Of a stretch of 64,000 nucleotides of DNA, positions 10,863-21,621 are shown piece by piece (the stretch's first letter is position 1; each line of letters begins with the position of its first letter). This stretch comes from Azolla caroliniana. Its lineage: Eukaryota > Polypodiophyta. The stretch lies in NCBI GenBank assembly GCA_043228905.1, contig JBHGNT010000015.1, positions 11,594,001 through 11,658,000 of the forward strand. The letters are read 5' to 3'. The notes beneath the pieces were generated by a model. The model made no database searches. It saw nothing but the letters and a program-made list of their open reading frames with translations, and was not told where the DNA came from. The translations under genes were made by a program, and so were the position numbers.

Positions 10863-13800
10863 AACTCCCTCTTCACTCCGGCATGGGGTACTTCAGGAAT
10901 CTGAGTCTCTATCGGCACGCGTTAACTTCTTTGCTGATAGCACCCTTCCTAAGCATATCCGATCCGTTCTCGTCTGTGTGAATCTTCACTACAGAATAAT
11001 CCCTCTCCGGAGCCAATGGAACCTCCGTTGGATGTGCTTTGTCCTCTAGTGGTAGGCAGCATTTTTCGCAAGGTGGATGGCACTTTGATGATCGCAGTAG
11101 AGTCAGAATTCTTCTTGCCGAATTCCCAGCCCTCCTATGAACTCCTTCATCCATATTATCTCCTTGTTGGCTTCCGCTGCGGCCATATACTCAACTTCTG
11201 TGGTCGACAACACACGGCCTTTTGCAGCCTCAACTGCTGCGATACAGTTCCCCATGAATAAATCGTCACGTACCCGGACGTCGATCGGTTGGTATCCGCA
11301 GCAGCCGACATGTCCGAATCCGTATAACCTTCCAATGTGGGGTTACTCGAGCTGAATCAGAGACACATGCTCGAGGTGCCTCTTAGGTATCAAAGTATCC
11401 ACTTCACAGCGGCCCAATGCTCTCTCCCGAGATTGCTCATATATCGCATGACCACTCTGACAACATATTTGATGTTCGGCCTGGTACATACCATCGTGTA
11501 CATCAGGATTCTGACTATCAAGGCATAAGGGACTTTTGACATCTCGTCCTTCTCGGTTTTCGATTTCGGACTCTAGCTTCCAGATAGCTTACAGTTTGTT
11601 GACAATGTCGAGCCGACTTCGTGCTTTCCATGCCGAATCTCTAGAGCACTTTTGTTACGTACTTCTCTTATGACAACCATAACAATTTCTTTGTTTGATC
11701 CTGAACAATGTGCTCCTAGGATTTGTTTTGCCGGACCCATATCTTTCATCAAGAACAACCTACTCAAGGCCTTCATCAAGCTTCCAATTTTCCTCGGGTC
11801 TCATCCAACAATTAGCATGTCGTCCACGTACAACAGGAGGATGACAAAATCTCCTCCATTATCTTCTTGACAAAGACAATGTGATCATCCTGTGTCTTGC
11901 TGAAACCATGATCCAGCATGAAAGATTCGAACTTTTGGTACCGTTATTGAGGTGCGAACTTCAGCCCGTACAAGCTCTTTCTCAATAGGCATACCAGGTT
12001 TTCTTTATCTTTTTCTTCGAATTCTTCCAGCTGGTGCATATATATCTCTTCCTCCAAATCTGCATGGAGGAAGGTAGTCTTGATGTCTAGTTGCTCGACT
12101 TCGAGATCCATGTTGGCCGCTATGCTGAACACTATCCAAATTGACGTCATCTTTACGACTGGGGAAAATATTTCGTCAAAATCCACACCCTTCTTCTGTT
12201 GGAAGCCCTTTACGACGATTCAAGCTTTGTATCTCGATGGATTTCTGCTATCACCCGGTTTCAGTTTGTATACCCACTTATTCTTGAGTGTCCTTTTCCC
12301 CTTTGGCAACTCGGTCAATTCATATGTGTGGTTCTCATGCAAGGAATCCATGTCTTCTTGCACGGCACTTGACCACTTTCGATTGTGGGTATAGTTCTTA
12401 GCTTCTTCGAAGATTTCTAACTAGACGCTCTTCATCCAGAAATCTTCAGGGGGGCCTTCTTTCTCTTCGGAGAAATCTTTGGCCTCCATTCGGCAGGGTC
12501 GGTTCTTCTTCGACTTCTTTAGCCCAGTCAAATTTGGTTCCTCATTCTCTTTGTTCTTTCATTGGTTCTCGATTCGATCAAATTAAATTGGCTGACTGGC
12601 TCGGATTCAATTTCGATCGAATCAACTTCTACTCGATTCGGTCGAGCATTGACTCGTCTCGATTCAGTAGTTGGAGGCTTGTTCTAAATCTCCCAATCAA
12701 CAATCGTCTTCTCTTTCATGAAGACGATGTCTCGGCTCCTAGTCACCTTCTTCTCAGCTAAGTCCCATACCCGATAGAAGAATTTGTTGTCGTTGTAGTC
12801 GAGAAATATACATGGCCGAGATTTGTCTCTAGCTTACCCCTTTGGTCCTTTGCAACATGCACATAGGCAAGATAACCGAACAACCTCAAGTGTCGGTATG
12901 AAAGGTCTTTGCCACTCCACACCCTTTGTGGAATATCACCATCTAAGGGTACTGAGGGTGATTGGTTTATCACATATGCTGCCATCATCGACGCCTCAGC
13001 CCAGAACGTCTTTGGTAACTTGGCATGTGCAAGCATACTTCGGACCCTTTCCATTATTGTCCGGTTCATTCTCTCGGCTAGCCTGTTAAGCTGTCGCGTC
13101 TTCGGCATGGTATACTCAAGAAGGATTCATGTGCTCAACAGTATTCCTGGAACAGTCCGTGGTACTTTCCGCCATTGTCTTTGAAGATGGATAACACCTA
13201 ATCCTTTGTCTTCGGCACGGAAACCCACAACTTCTGGCTATAGTTGTCTATGAAGGTCACGAAATACTATGAACCATCATACGACTTTGTATCAACGTAG
13301 GATACATCCATATGCATGGGTTCCAGCGGCATTTTCTTCCTCATCAGGGGCCTCGATCAGAAAGAGGTTCCATTTTACTTACTAGCCAGGCAGTCGACAC
13401 ACTTGTCCAGATGCACTTTCTTCATCTTCGGCAGGAGATCTTTCTCTGCTAGCTTTTGCATTCACTTCTAACTCATGTAGCACAGGCTCTTATGCCATAG
13501 CTAAATGGTTGTGTTGGCTGACACGTTTGTCTCGTTTTGGCATAATTGAGCTTCATTATATACAGTGTGTTGGTTTTCTGGGCTCACGCCACGATCTGGC
13601 ACCCTTTGGAGAACTTCATCATGCCATTCCGGATGCTACCCATGTAACCTTCGTCATCTAGCCGACCGGTTGATATTAATTTCAATCGAATTTCCGGAAC
13701 GTGTCGAACATTTCTCAGCACTAGTCTACACCCAGTCGATGTCATCAGGCATGCATCTCCTATGTCGACAATTCGGCATGCTCCTTCTTTTCCCATTTTT

Positions 13801-14476
13801 ACAAGACCGTGGTCTCCGGCCTTGTATGATGAGAAGCACTTTTGTTTGGGGTTAGGTGAAACGATGCACCCAAATCAACCACACATGTTGATTTTTCATC
13901 GACGAGATTGACCTCATTTTGTTCACTAATGAACAACAACTCCTCTTCCCTCGTGGCGATTGCTTAGGTGTTCTTTTTGTCTAGGATTTTCTTCGGCTCT
14001 ACACCATCAGCTCCCCCTTTCTCCTTTCGAAAGTGTCGGAAATTCTTGTGAAAGTGCCCCGACTTCCCACAAGAAGCACATGGGCCTTCCCCTCAACTTT
14101 GACCTTGTCCCCGACTTATCTCGATTTTGGGGACCTCAATTTCAGCCTCTTCCTCGATTCGTGTCACTTTCCATGACAATGTCCTTCGGGTCGGTATTGG
14201 AGTCTCGGTCCTTTTGGCGAGCTTCCTCATTTAGTAAGGTCGACTTCACATGCTTTAGGGATAGATGTTTCCCTTCAGGTCCCATGTTGCTTAATGTGCC
14301 AACATCGTTTCCCAACTGTCTGGAAGGGATCCCAGCAACAATAGTGCTAATACCTCATCTTCGAACTGCACCGACAACCAGAGGTCTTTGCACACGAGCA
14401 TGTCTCTCATCTTCGACTTCCACACTGAGTAGTTGGAGCCGGTAAGTTTGAACATGCCGCCAAACGAGTATTCCAT
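10863..14476 (-). pseudogene. B1 Gag-Pol remnants
   Basis: Degenerate copia polyprotein read leftwards. Gag starts at 14476 (MEYSFGGMFKLTGSNYSVW) and has an internal deletion joining QFEDEVLALLLLGSLPDSW. Then come a knuckle CASCGKSGHFHK near 14080, a protease trace (DLGASFHLTP, where DSG has become DLG) near 13880, pre-integrase CVDCLASK near 13400, and integrase with RMNRTIMERVRSMLAHAKL (13108-12758). RT pieces include MDFDEIFSPVVKM and HADLEEEIYM (12186-11944), then RNase H down to 10909 (WMKEFI, NGSDMLRK). Stops occur in every domain. The domain set is that of B2 and B3. Confidence 0.85.
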
Positions 14477-14489
14477 CGCTCTAATACCA
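14473..14489 (-). other. B1 primer binding site
   Basis: Minus strand reads TGGTATTAGAGCGATGG, an initiator Met tRNA type site. It overlaps the Gag ATG, as in B3. Confidence 0.85.
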
Positions 14490-14492
14490 CTT

Positions 14493-15098
14493 TGTTAGGA
14501 TCGTGACCGGCCACAATCGGTCTCACTTTCTAATGTTCAAGTGCAAAGATCAAGAAAGATAGTGCATAGACAGAAAAACATGAAGGCAGACAAAAACCAA
14601 GTACAGAGACACAAGATATTTAACGTGGAAACCCAAAAAGGGATAAATCACAGGGGTCCACAAACCCTGAGAAATAAGATCACTATGATAGAGGAGAAGT
14701 ACAATATGAAACTCGGAGGAAACGACCGGGAGTTCTTCTTCGTCAGACAGATGGCTGCAGAGTTACTACTCTCACTCTCTCTCACACTAACACATAGTTC
14801 CATAGGCAACTACCATAGTGTAACTGTACAACTATATTGATTCTACTACACCACACCTTTTCATAAAGTTTTCCCTAGTTGTTTATATACTAAAACAACT
14901 TTCAGGTTATTTACAAATACAACCCACAAGGTGCACATGTAGACTATTTACAATTATAGCCCCTAGAATCAGTCACAAAATCAATTTTTTACTTCGATTT
15001 TGGTTTCGGCATGATTTTGATTTTAGATTTTGATTTCGGTTTCGAGTTTACTCATTGATTCTGCACATCCCATCTGGAGAGACCTAGTTTTCGCAACA
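14493..15098 (-). repeat. B1 5' LTR
   Basis: Plus strand begins TGTTAGGATCGTGACC and ends TTTTCGCAACA, followed by the ATTAA duplication. Pairs with 10262-10862. Confidence 0.9.
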
Positions 15099-15103
15099 AT
15101 TAA

Positions 15104-15148
15104 CCCTAGTTAAGTACCTAATTATTAACATGGTATCAAAGCGTGTGG
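15104..15148 (+). other. A3 5' LTR end and primer binding site
   Basis: 15104-15130 is the last piece of the A3 LTR (to TTATTAACA). 15131-15148 reads TGGTATCAAAGCGTGTGG, an initiator Met tRNA type primer site with one change from the A2 copy. Confidence 0.88.
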
Positions 15149-15297
15149 TTTAGTACATCCACCAAGCCTACCCGACTTCGTGATTGTGTGTTCGAGACGC
15201 CGACGACAAATCTAGCTATCCGCTACCGTAGTGTCGCTATGTAGCACGTGTACGTGACCAAAGGAAGAAAAGCCAGGAAGGAGGATACTACATCAAC

Positions 15298-16300
15298 ATG
15301 AGCACACAAATGGGTAGCTCGCTCCAAAGTGAAAAGCTAGACCGGAGCAATTACTCATCTTGGGAGTACAAGATGAACCAATACCTAGTCGGCCAAGGGT
15401 ATTGGAGCTACATCACCGATGCACTAGAAAACAAACTCGACATCACAAACGCCAACTACTGAACGTGGGAGCAAGGAGCGAATTGGGTAATGTATTTCTT
15501 GGCAACATGTGTCCATGACAACATGCTTAGCCACATTCGAGACACCAAGACGCGTAAAGAAGCATGGACGAACTTAAAGAAAATTTTCGCCACCAACACA
15601 ACCGCCCGCAAACTTCAACTCTGGCAAGAGTTGAACAACATACGACAAAAAGATATGCTCGTGTCAAACTACACCGCCAAATCAAGAGCATTTGTGACTT
15701 GCTTGGGTCCATCAACATAAATGTTGACGAAGACGAGATGGTTCAAGAATGCTTAGGTGGCCTCGCACATCAGTTCGACCCGATAAGGACGGTTATCTTA
15801 GCGAGAGAAAACCCTCCTTCATTTTTCGACCTCCAATCAATGTTACCGGTCGAAGAGAACCATGTCTGAACCAAGACCAAGCCGTCGGAGGGAAAAATGT
15901 TCTTCTCGAATTCGGATGGTGGCCGAGGATGAGGTCGAGGCGGTAGAAGAGGTTGATTCGACCCATCTCACGAAGGGAACTCAAACCTTCAAAAACAAGA
16001 CGGAAAACATCGAGGAACCTTTGGAAGAAGGGGGAGCTTCAATGCCGAACAAAATAGGCAAACAATGCCACTTACCTACAACTATTGTGGGAAGATTAGC
16101 CATCGCGAAGAGGAGTTTCGGGAGAAGAGAAGTGAGTCGGCTTCGACAAGCCAACAACTCACAAATTATGCCACTAACTTTGAATACGATGACTATGGTG
16201 GGCTATTCATAATGAGACATAGAGCGAACTCTATGACAACCTCCCACTCCACTAGCACCCCCGAACTCGGAAGACGTGTGGTTCATCGACTCTAGTGTCT
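15298..16300 (+). pseudogene. A3 Gag and protease, broken
   Basis: Begins MSTQMGSSLQSEKLDRSN and SSWEYKMNQYLVGQGYWSY at 15298. A TGA near 15460 and frame changes near 15690 and 15870 follow. UBN2 core INVDEDEMVQECLGGLAHQF sits at 15720-15780 and an altered knuckle (YNYCGKISHREEE) near 16070. Only one NFEYDD-GGLF repeat unit is present, where A1 and A2 have about three. The protease site reads HRLXCLTSSD in a shifted frame near 16285. Non-functional. Confidence 0.83.
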
Positions 16301-17480
16301 CACATCATCTGATGTCACACCAAAGAGTGGTTTCGTGACCTAAGAATGTTGAATCGACCTAGCTACATAGAGATGAGAGACGACACCACACATCCCATTC
16401 GGCAGATCGGCAACATCGACACATTGGCACAATTGCATCAAGAATGTCTTGCACGTGCCTACAATAACAAAGAATTTGGTCTTGGTTGGCCAAATTGTGG
16501 AGCAAAGCATGCAAGTTTGTTTCAACAATGAAGAATGCTTCATAGAAAGAGATGGCTGACTCATAGCTAAGGGACGATAAGATGGTCGAATGTTCATTCT
16601 AGATTTGAACGAGGTGAAATTGTCCATGTATGCCAAAGGTCTCAAAACCGAGATGAAAATCGAGTTGTGGCACAAGAGAATCGGCCACATCAATCTCCAA
16701 TGGCTTCAAATAATGCAATCCAAGAGAGTCGTCATCAGACTTCCAGCCTTCAAGCCGAAATGAGTCGATTGAGTTTGCGAAGCATGTCAACTCAGCAAAC
16801 AACATCGACTCCCATTTCCAAAGGAGAGCTACGTAAGCAAAGGCCTCCTTGATGTCATCCATTCGGACGTATGGGGATCGGCCCAAATGCCGACGATTGG
16901 CAGATGCCGATACTACGTCACCTTCATCGATGACTACTCCCGCTACACGTGGATCTTCTCGATGAAGTTGAAGAGGGAAGTGCTCTCCCACTTCCAAAAT
17001 CTTAAGAGCCAGGTTGAAAAAGAAACCAGCGACACATTCGATGCCCATGATCGGATGGAGGCAAGGAGTACTTCTCGGACGAATTCATCTTGTAACTCCA
17101 GGTATCCGGAGAGAATTTCCATGTTGACACACACCCCAACAAAATGGAGTAGCCGAAATGAAGATTTGGAACATACTCATGGTAGCACGCGCCATGATGC
17201 ATGAGAAGCACATACCGAAATTCTATTGGGCCGAAGTGGCATCCACAACTGTGTATCTCATGAATCGATGCACCACTAATGGAGTGCATGAGCTAACTCC
17301 ATACGAACTCCTTGTTGGAAGGAAGTCGATCCTATCACACCTCAAAGTGTTTAGAAGCATTGCGAATGTACGCATCCCGAACGAAAAATGACAGAAGGGT
17401 GACGTGAAGTCAGAGAAATGTATCCTCGTAAAAATGTATCGGAGAAAAAGGCATACAAGTGCTTCAGCCCCTTGACCTGA
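16300..17480 (+). pseudogene. A3 pre-integrase and integrase, broken
   Basis: Pieces in several frames: ELWHKRIGHINLQWL near 16660, RVCEACQLSK near 16770, HSDVWGSAQMPTIGRCRYYV at 16860-16920, FIDDYSRYTWIF, then ARAMMHEKHIPKFYWAEVA and YLMNRCTTNGVHELTPYELL (17190-17320). These match the A1 and A2 integrase. Several stops and indels are present. There are extra short insertions such as 16415-16435 relative to A1. Confidence 0.8.
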
Positions 17481-17569
17481 GCGGTTCGGTTAAGTCGAGA
17501 CATAGTTTTCAACGAATCGACATCTTGGTATGAGCCCGCCCGACTCCATTTGACTCAACATAGGAAGAG

Positions 17570-18189
17570 TTGAACGTCAACTCGGATGAAGATATTCGGC
17601 CAAGTCCTCTACCAAAGGATAGTCCAAGCTCTACCGAGCGCAGTGGACCACATGAGTCTTCACGCGACCAAAGCACGTCGCAGCCACGTCCGAAAATGGA
17701 CAACGGCAAAGGCAAGATGCCCGAGTACGAAGTCGACCACTCCAACGACAGTGATCCAGATGTGTCGACTCGCTCACTAGATAGTGAGTTTGGTGTACCC
17801 ATTATGTGGACACATGGAGTACAAAAGGCACTCACATCGGCAAACGGAAAAATCCCGATGCTCATCTCGAGAGAAGAACCCGGTCACTCGGTTCGGCTAC
17901 AACGGGTATATGGCCCATCACTATGCCTTCACGATGAAGGGGGCGGCCGAACGAGAGCTCGAAAGCCTTACGGAAGCGGTTCATGATCATTGACGGATGG
18001 AAACCATGGATGACGAGATGCAAGCACTCGGCCTTCGACCATTTAGCGCTACAAGCCTTCGTCATAGGCTTGAGGGGGAGGAATCAAAACTGCTACGAAA
18101 ATGCCAATGCGAACGCCGACATCAAAAGCAGGACAATGCTGAAAGCAAAACTGGATGTCGGGTGCCTCACACTTGAACTTGAGGGGGCG
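17570..18189 (+). pseudogene. A3 linker fused to 3' tail (RT/RNase H deleted)
   Basis: The linker SERSGPHESSRDQSTSQPRP and the tract LDSEFGVPI parallel A1 and A2. Where A1 enters reverse transcriptase, A3 reads a short DEMQALGLRP-like segment. It then enters the same tail seen in A2 (SATSLRHRLEGE in one frame) and the polypurine tract AACTTGAGGGGGCG before the LTR at 18190. The shared right-hand joint with A2 argues that the deletion predates both insertions. Confidence 0.82.
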
Positions 18190-18651
18190 TGTTTAGATAT
18201 CAAGCTCAACTAGGTTTAGTTATTTAGTCAACAATGTAGCTTAGTAGTTACATAATTAGAATCTAGTTAGAAATGTTGACCTTCAAGCCTTAAATAGGAT
18301 TTTGTATTTAGTGGGGATGCATTCTAGATCCTCCACTACCAAGTTCATTAAATATAGGACTTACATCCTTGTACCTATATTTTCCTCACATATGTGCACC
18401 CTTGCACATGAGATGTATATATACCTCATTGTGGGTATCTTTGTTCTTTGATGCTTATTAATATAGAGAAAGGTCTTTAGCTACACTCTTGTTAATCATC
18501 CCCCAATTTATATTGTTGTTCATAAATCTATCTTCCTCTCTCTCTTCCTTTCACACACATACACTCACAAATCACATAATCTTCTTCTACTTTATCAATA
18601 CTCACCTAATTAGAACCTAATTAACCCTAGTTAATTACCTAATTGTTAATA
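18190..18651 (+). repeat. A3 3' LTR (462 bp)
   Basis: Begins TGTTTAGATATCAAGCTCAA and ends ATTGTTAATA (CA to TA), followed by GAGAG. It is the uninterrupted reference for the three-piece 5' LTR. Confidence 0.9.
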
Positions 18652-18892
18652 GAGAGAAAAGTTGGCTATGGTCCCAATAATGAATGTTTGTGGAACGAGA
18701 AAGAAGGTCCAACATTCAAGCTTCACTGTCATGGATTGGTATTGCAAACCAAAAAAGAAGACAATGAATGTAAGACAAGAAATTAGAAATTGAGAGAGGA
18801 AAAATGAATTGTACTTATGATTTCGTAGTTGGTGTTGTTCACCTTGATTGGGATCAAGATGAACAACTATATTTGTACATGTTAATGATAAC
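18652..18892. other. Target sequence right of A3, possibly relic Z
   Basis: After the GAGAG duplication the sequence should continue the element that A3 entered at 9175. I could not align its translations to the G or H Gag, so its identity rests on position only. No gene is seen. Confidence 0.4.
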
Positions 18893-19185
18893 TATTGGGA
18901 TAAAAGTCCCACTCCGCCCACCTTCTATCTCTAGTGTGAACACACAATTAACCTAACTATATAAGTGGGTAAATGACCTTGTAAAGTAGGTTTGAGGGTT
19001 AATGTAAGGTAGTCTTCTTTGAGCACATCTCTCTCTCTCTCTCTCTCTCTATGCAACTGTCTATTTTCATCTCCTTGAACTTTGTCATAGTGCATATCTC
19101 TATCTTAATCACTATTTATGTTGTTTGCTAGACTCACTGACAGGTCCTCAATCTTATTCCGCAACATCAACTTCAATACTCAACA
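18893..19185 (+). repeat. C 5' LTR (293 bp)
   Basis: Starts TATTGGGATAAAAGTCCCAC (probably a mutated TG) and ends AATACTCAACA, two bases before the primer site. A CT run (19028-19051) precedes the end. No second copy is in view, so the start is less certain than the end. Confidence 0.65.
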
Positions 19186-19275
19186 AGTGGTATCAAAGCA
19201 ACTTATAGTCCAATAACAACAACAAGATAAATTCAAGGAAAGGATCAGGTCAGCAAATCTCACTTCCAACAAAAC

Positions 19276-19866
19276 ATGGCTTCAACATCCAACACGAAAG
19301 TAGAAATCCGGAAGTTTGACGGCAAGAACTTTGCCCTACGGAAGGAGATGATGTAGGATGTACTGGTCATCCGGCGTCAAATCGAAATACGACACAACAA
19401 CAAGCCAACTTCGATGACAACAGACAAATGATGCTCTCTGGACGAAATAGTTAGGTCGACCATCCGAATGCATCTGTCCGAGAATGTCTAGTTTAGCATG
19501 GCCAAAGAGACGTCGACATTTGCCTTGTGGGAGAAGCTCGAGGCCATTTATGAAAAGAAGTCCTCCTCATCGAAGCTCATGTTGATCCGACAACTGTTGA
19601 ATATGAAGATGAGAGAGACGGATCCAATGACTTCTCACGTCAATACCTTCAGCTGGGTGTTGTCTGAACTCTCCTCCCAAGGGATAAACTTCGAAGAAGA
19701 GGTTAAAGCCCTTGCTTTGCTTTTGAGCCTGCCAACGAGTTGGGAAGCATTTGTTAGGAATATGTCCCTCCTATGGGAGCAGCCGACTGGTCGGGCCAAG
19801 TGCCGACAGTCGAAGACAAGAAGCAACCGATTGGTCTGGCTGACAACCGATAGTCAAAGACATTGA
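19276..19866 (+). pseudogene. C Gag (UBN2 type)
   Basis: Begins MASTSNTKVEIRKFDGKNFA, with stops near 19353 and 19430. It is then open from 19498: ETSTFALWEKLEAIYEKKS, LMLIRQLLNMKMRETDPM, VKALALLLSLPTSWEAF. These are the standard UBN2 signatures of copia Gag (the ALWEKL block and the LLLSLP-SWE block). It ends in a repeat-derived tail with no knuckle. Confidence 0.82.
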
Positions 19867-19995
19867 GAATCGACTGCAGGAGACGATAGTAGGATCGACT
19901 AGTCGGGCCGACCAGTTGGTTGAAGACAAAGCCGACTGGTCAGGCCGACTAGATAGTCAACACTGGAGTCGATTAGTCAAATCGACTAGTCGACA
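19866..19995. repeat. Short degenerate repeat of CGACTAGTCGG-like units
   Basis: About 130 bp in which CGACTAGTCGG, CGACTGGTCAGG and GCCGACCAGTTGG recur six or more times, several being near-palindromes. It lies exactly between the C Gag and the antisense B5 fragment. Confidence 0.6.
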
Positions 19996-20290
19996 CTCTG
20001 GCATGGGATGTCTTGTCAATCCGATCCATCTCCTACACATGTCCAGCTTGTCAACGGGCAACACCTTGGTCAGCATGTCAGACCCGTTCTCCTCCATATG
20101 GATCTTTGTCAGCTAGACTTATTTATCTTCAACCTTCTCCCGGAGACAATGATATCTTCTCTGGATGTTCTTGGTCTGGGAATTGTAGGTCACGTTCTTC
20201 GAGAAGTGGATAGCACTTTGACTATCGCAGTAGAGCCGGAATTCCTCTCTCTTAACCCTGAAGGCATATATTGATCAGACAACACCATTA
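19985..20290 (-). pseudogene. B5: antisense copia RNase H fragment
   Basis: The plus strand carries GACACTCTGGCATGGGATG and continues collinear with the B2 region at 27357-27660 (also minus). On the minus strand this is the C-terminal RNase H of a B-family element, with the SAIHFSKNVTYNSQTKN region near 20170-20220. No LTR is attached. It interrupts element C, whose RT end resumes on the plus strand by 20390. Confidence 0.75.
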
Positions 20291-20639
20291 TATGTTGAAT
20301 ATGCTCTTCAAGTTCGAGACGGTGGATTGTAAATCTGTCTCAACTCCTTTGGACAGAAACATAAAGCTTCGCCAAAATTCGGGAACGATGTGTGACCTCA
20401 CATGATTCCAACAAATTGTCGGAAGCCTCATTTACTTGAAGATCATTCAACCGGACCTCAGTTACCTGGTTAGCTTGATCAGTCAATTCATGTCGCGGCC
20501 AAAGGCGAAACACCTTTAGTGCGCGCAAAGGATATTGTGATATGTCAGCGGCACTAAGGATAGGGCAATGTTGTATCAGGCAAGAGTAGCCGAGGTTGAG
20601 CCATCAATTGGCCGATTCTAGGGAGATGTGGTGGTCTTG

Positions 20640-21621
20640 AGGAGGTGCATGTTGACTACCTTAGGGAGATGTGGTGTTCTTGATTATTATTCTAATTAAT
20701 TTCTAATTACACAAATTTTCGTTTAACTTTTGTATGATTTTCTAGTAATTGTCATTTACCCACCCACAATTAACTCTCTTTCTTGCCTTTATTTTAATTT
20801 CATCTACACTATTTACGTACGTTTAATGGTGTAACGATTCATGTAGACTATTTTTTAATATTGAGTGGGCATCATGCCGTTTTTTGAACGATTTTTTCCA
20901 ACGGTCCATCTAGGTTTAACTCATATTATCGAGCCTTAGAACTCGAGTAAAACCACATGAGTTCCCCTATTGATGTTTTACTCATAGATTTGAGTTCTAC
21001 ATCTTTGCGCACAACACCACCGCCACTTGTATCAATTTGTGGCTTATGTCACAATTGTGCAAATTACAACCACCATATTGGGATGTATATGTACATACCT
21101 CGCACCATCCATTTATTTGTGATATTTTTTTTAAGTAGGTAACACATGGGTTTTTTTACCCTTATTTTCGTCACTGCTTGATTCTTATGGGTAGTGCCTT
21201 ATTTTATCATTTTTGTCATAACATTTGCTTGTTACTCGCAAGACTAGAATATTACTTGTGAGTGCACTTGTTTTTTCACGTGATACACTTTCTCGACCAT
21301 ATCAATACATGTTGGGTTGGCATTCTAATATAAGGCTAACTAGGAAACTACGTTGACGTTAGAACCATGGTTGAGCCTTGGGGAGCCGGCATGATTATTC
21401 AAGAGACCCAAGAAAGACATCTTACCTATGTTTTCCCCCATGGTTTTTAAAACACCATAGTGTTACCATAGTTATCGGATCTCAAATCACATCTCATATG
21501 TGTAGAGGGGTAAAGACGTGAGATGCTTTCTTGGTAAAGTTCTTACAATCAAAATTTCAAGCATTCATTTTGCTTGTGTATTTACTGAACCTCATTTATA
21601 TTGCATACCCACAACTTGCAT
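20640..21621. other. No recognisable feature
   Basis: AT-rich sequence with short T runs. I see no long frame, LTR end, primer site or RNA gene. It could hold the decayed left part of element D, but I found no match to the LTR at 25648-26118. Confidence 0.5.

Larger units (their letters stand above)
10262..15098 (-). mobile_element. Copia element B1, full length, decayed
   Basis: Complete minus-strand copia element flanked by ATTAA at 10257-10261 and 15099-15103. Its LTRs are 10262-10862 (601 bp) and 14493-15098 (606 bp). In element orientation the LTR begins TGTTGGGAAAAC-like and ends GATCCTAACA, though the outermost base at 10262 has mutated. Primer site and Gag start lie inside the right LTR and a polypurine tract inside the left LTR. 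The interior is riddled with stops and a Gag deletion, so it is not functional. It is a younger event than A3, since it splits the A3 LTR. Confidence 0.93.
9176..18651 (+). mobile_element. Copia element A3, RT-less, with two insertions in its 5' LTR
   Basis: Plus-strand copia element bounded by GAGAG at 9171-9175 and 18652-18656. Its 5' LTR is in three pieces, 9176-9519, 10171-10261 and 15104-15130. After removing the insertions and their duplications these sum to 462 bp, exactly the length of the 3' LTR. The primer site follows at 15131. The interior has Gag, protease and integrase but, as in A2, no reverse transcriptase or RNase H. The true element without insertions is about 4 kb. Confidence 0.92.
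18893..20640 (+). mobile_element. Copia element C, internally deleted
   Basis: Plus-strand copia element: 5' LTR 18893-19185, primer site TGGTATCAAAGCA at 19188, UBN2 Gag from 19276, then a jump to the end of the reverse-transcriptase region. The RT end reads QQIVGSLIYLKIIQPDLSYLV and SLISQFMSRPKAKHL (20400-20500), followed by YVSGTKDRAMLYQ (to 20570). Protease, integrase and most of RT are missing. In their place are a short repeat (19866-19990) and an antisense copia fragment B5 (19985-20290). No 3' LTR was recognised. Confidence 0.78.

Noticed and set aside
20957-21142. Small open frames in 20640-21600 as host genes
   Set aside because: They are short, without motifs or conserved context, in AT-rich sequence.
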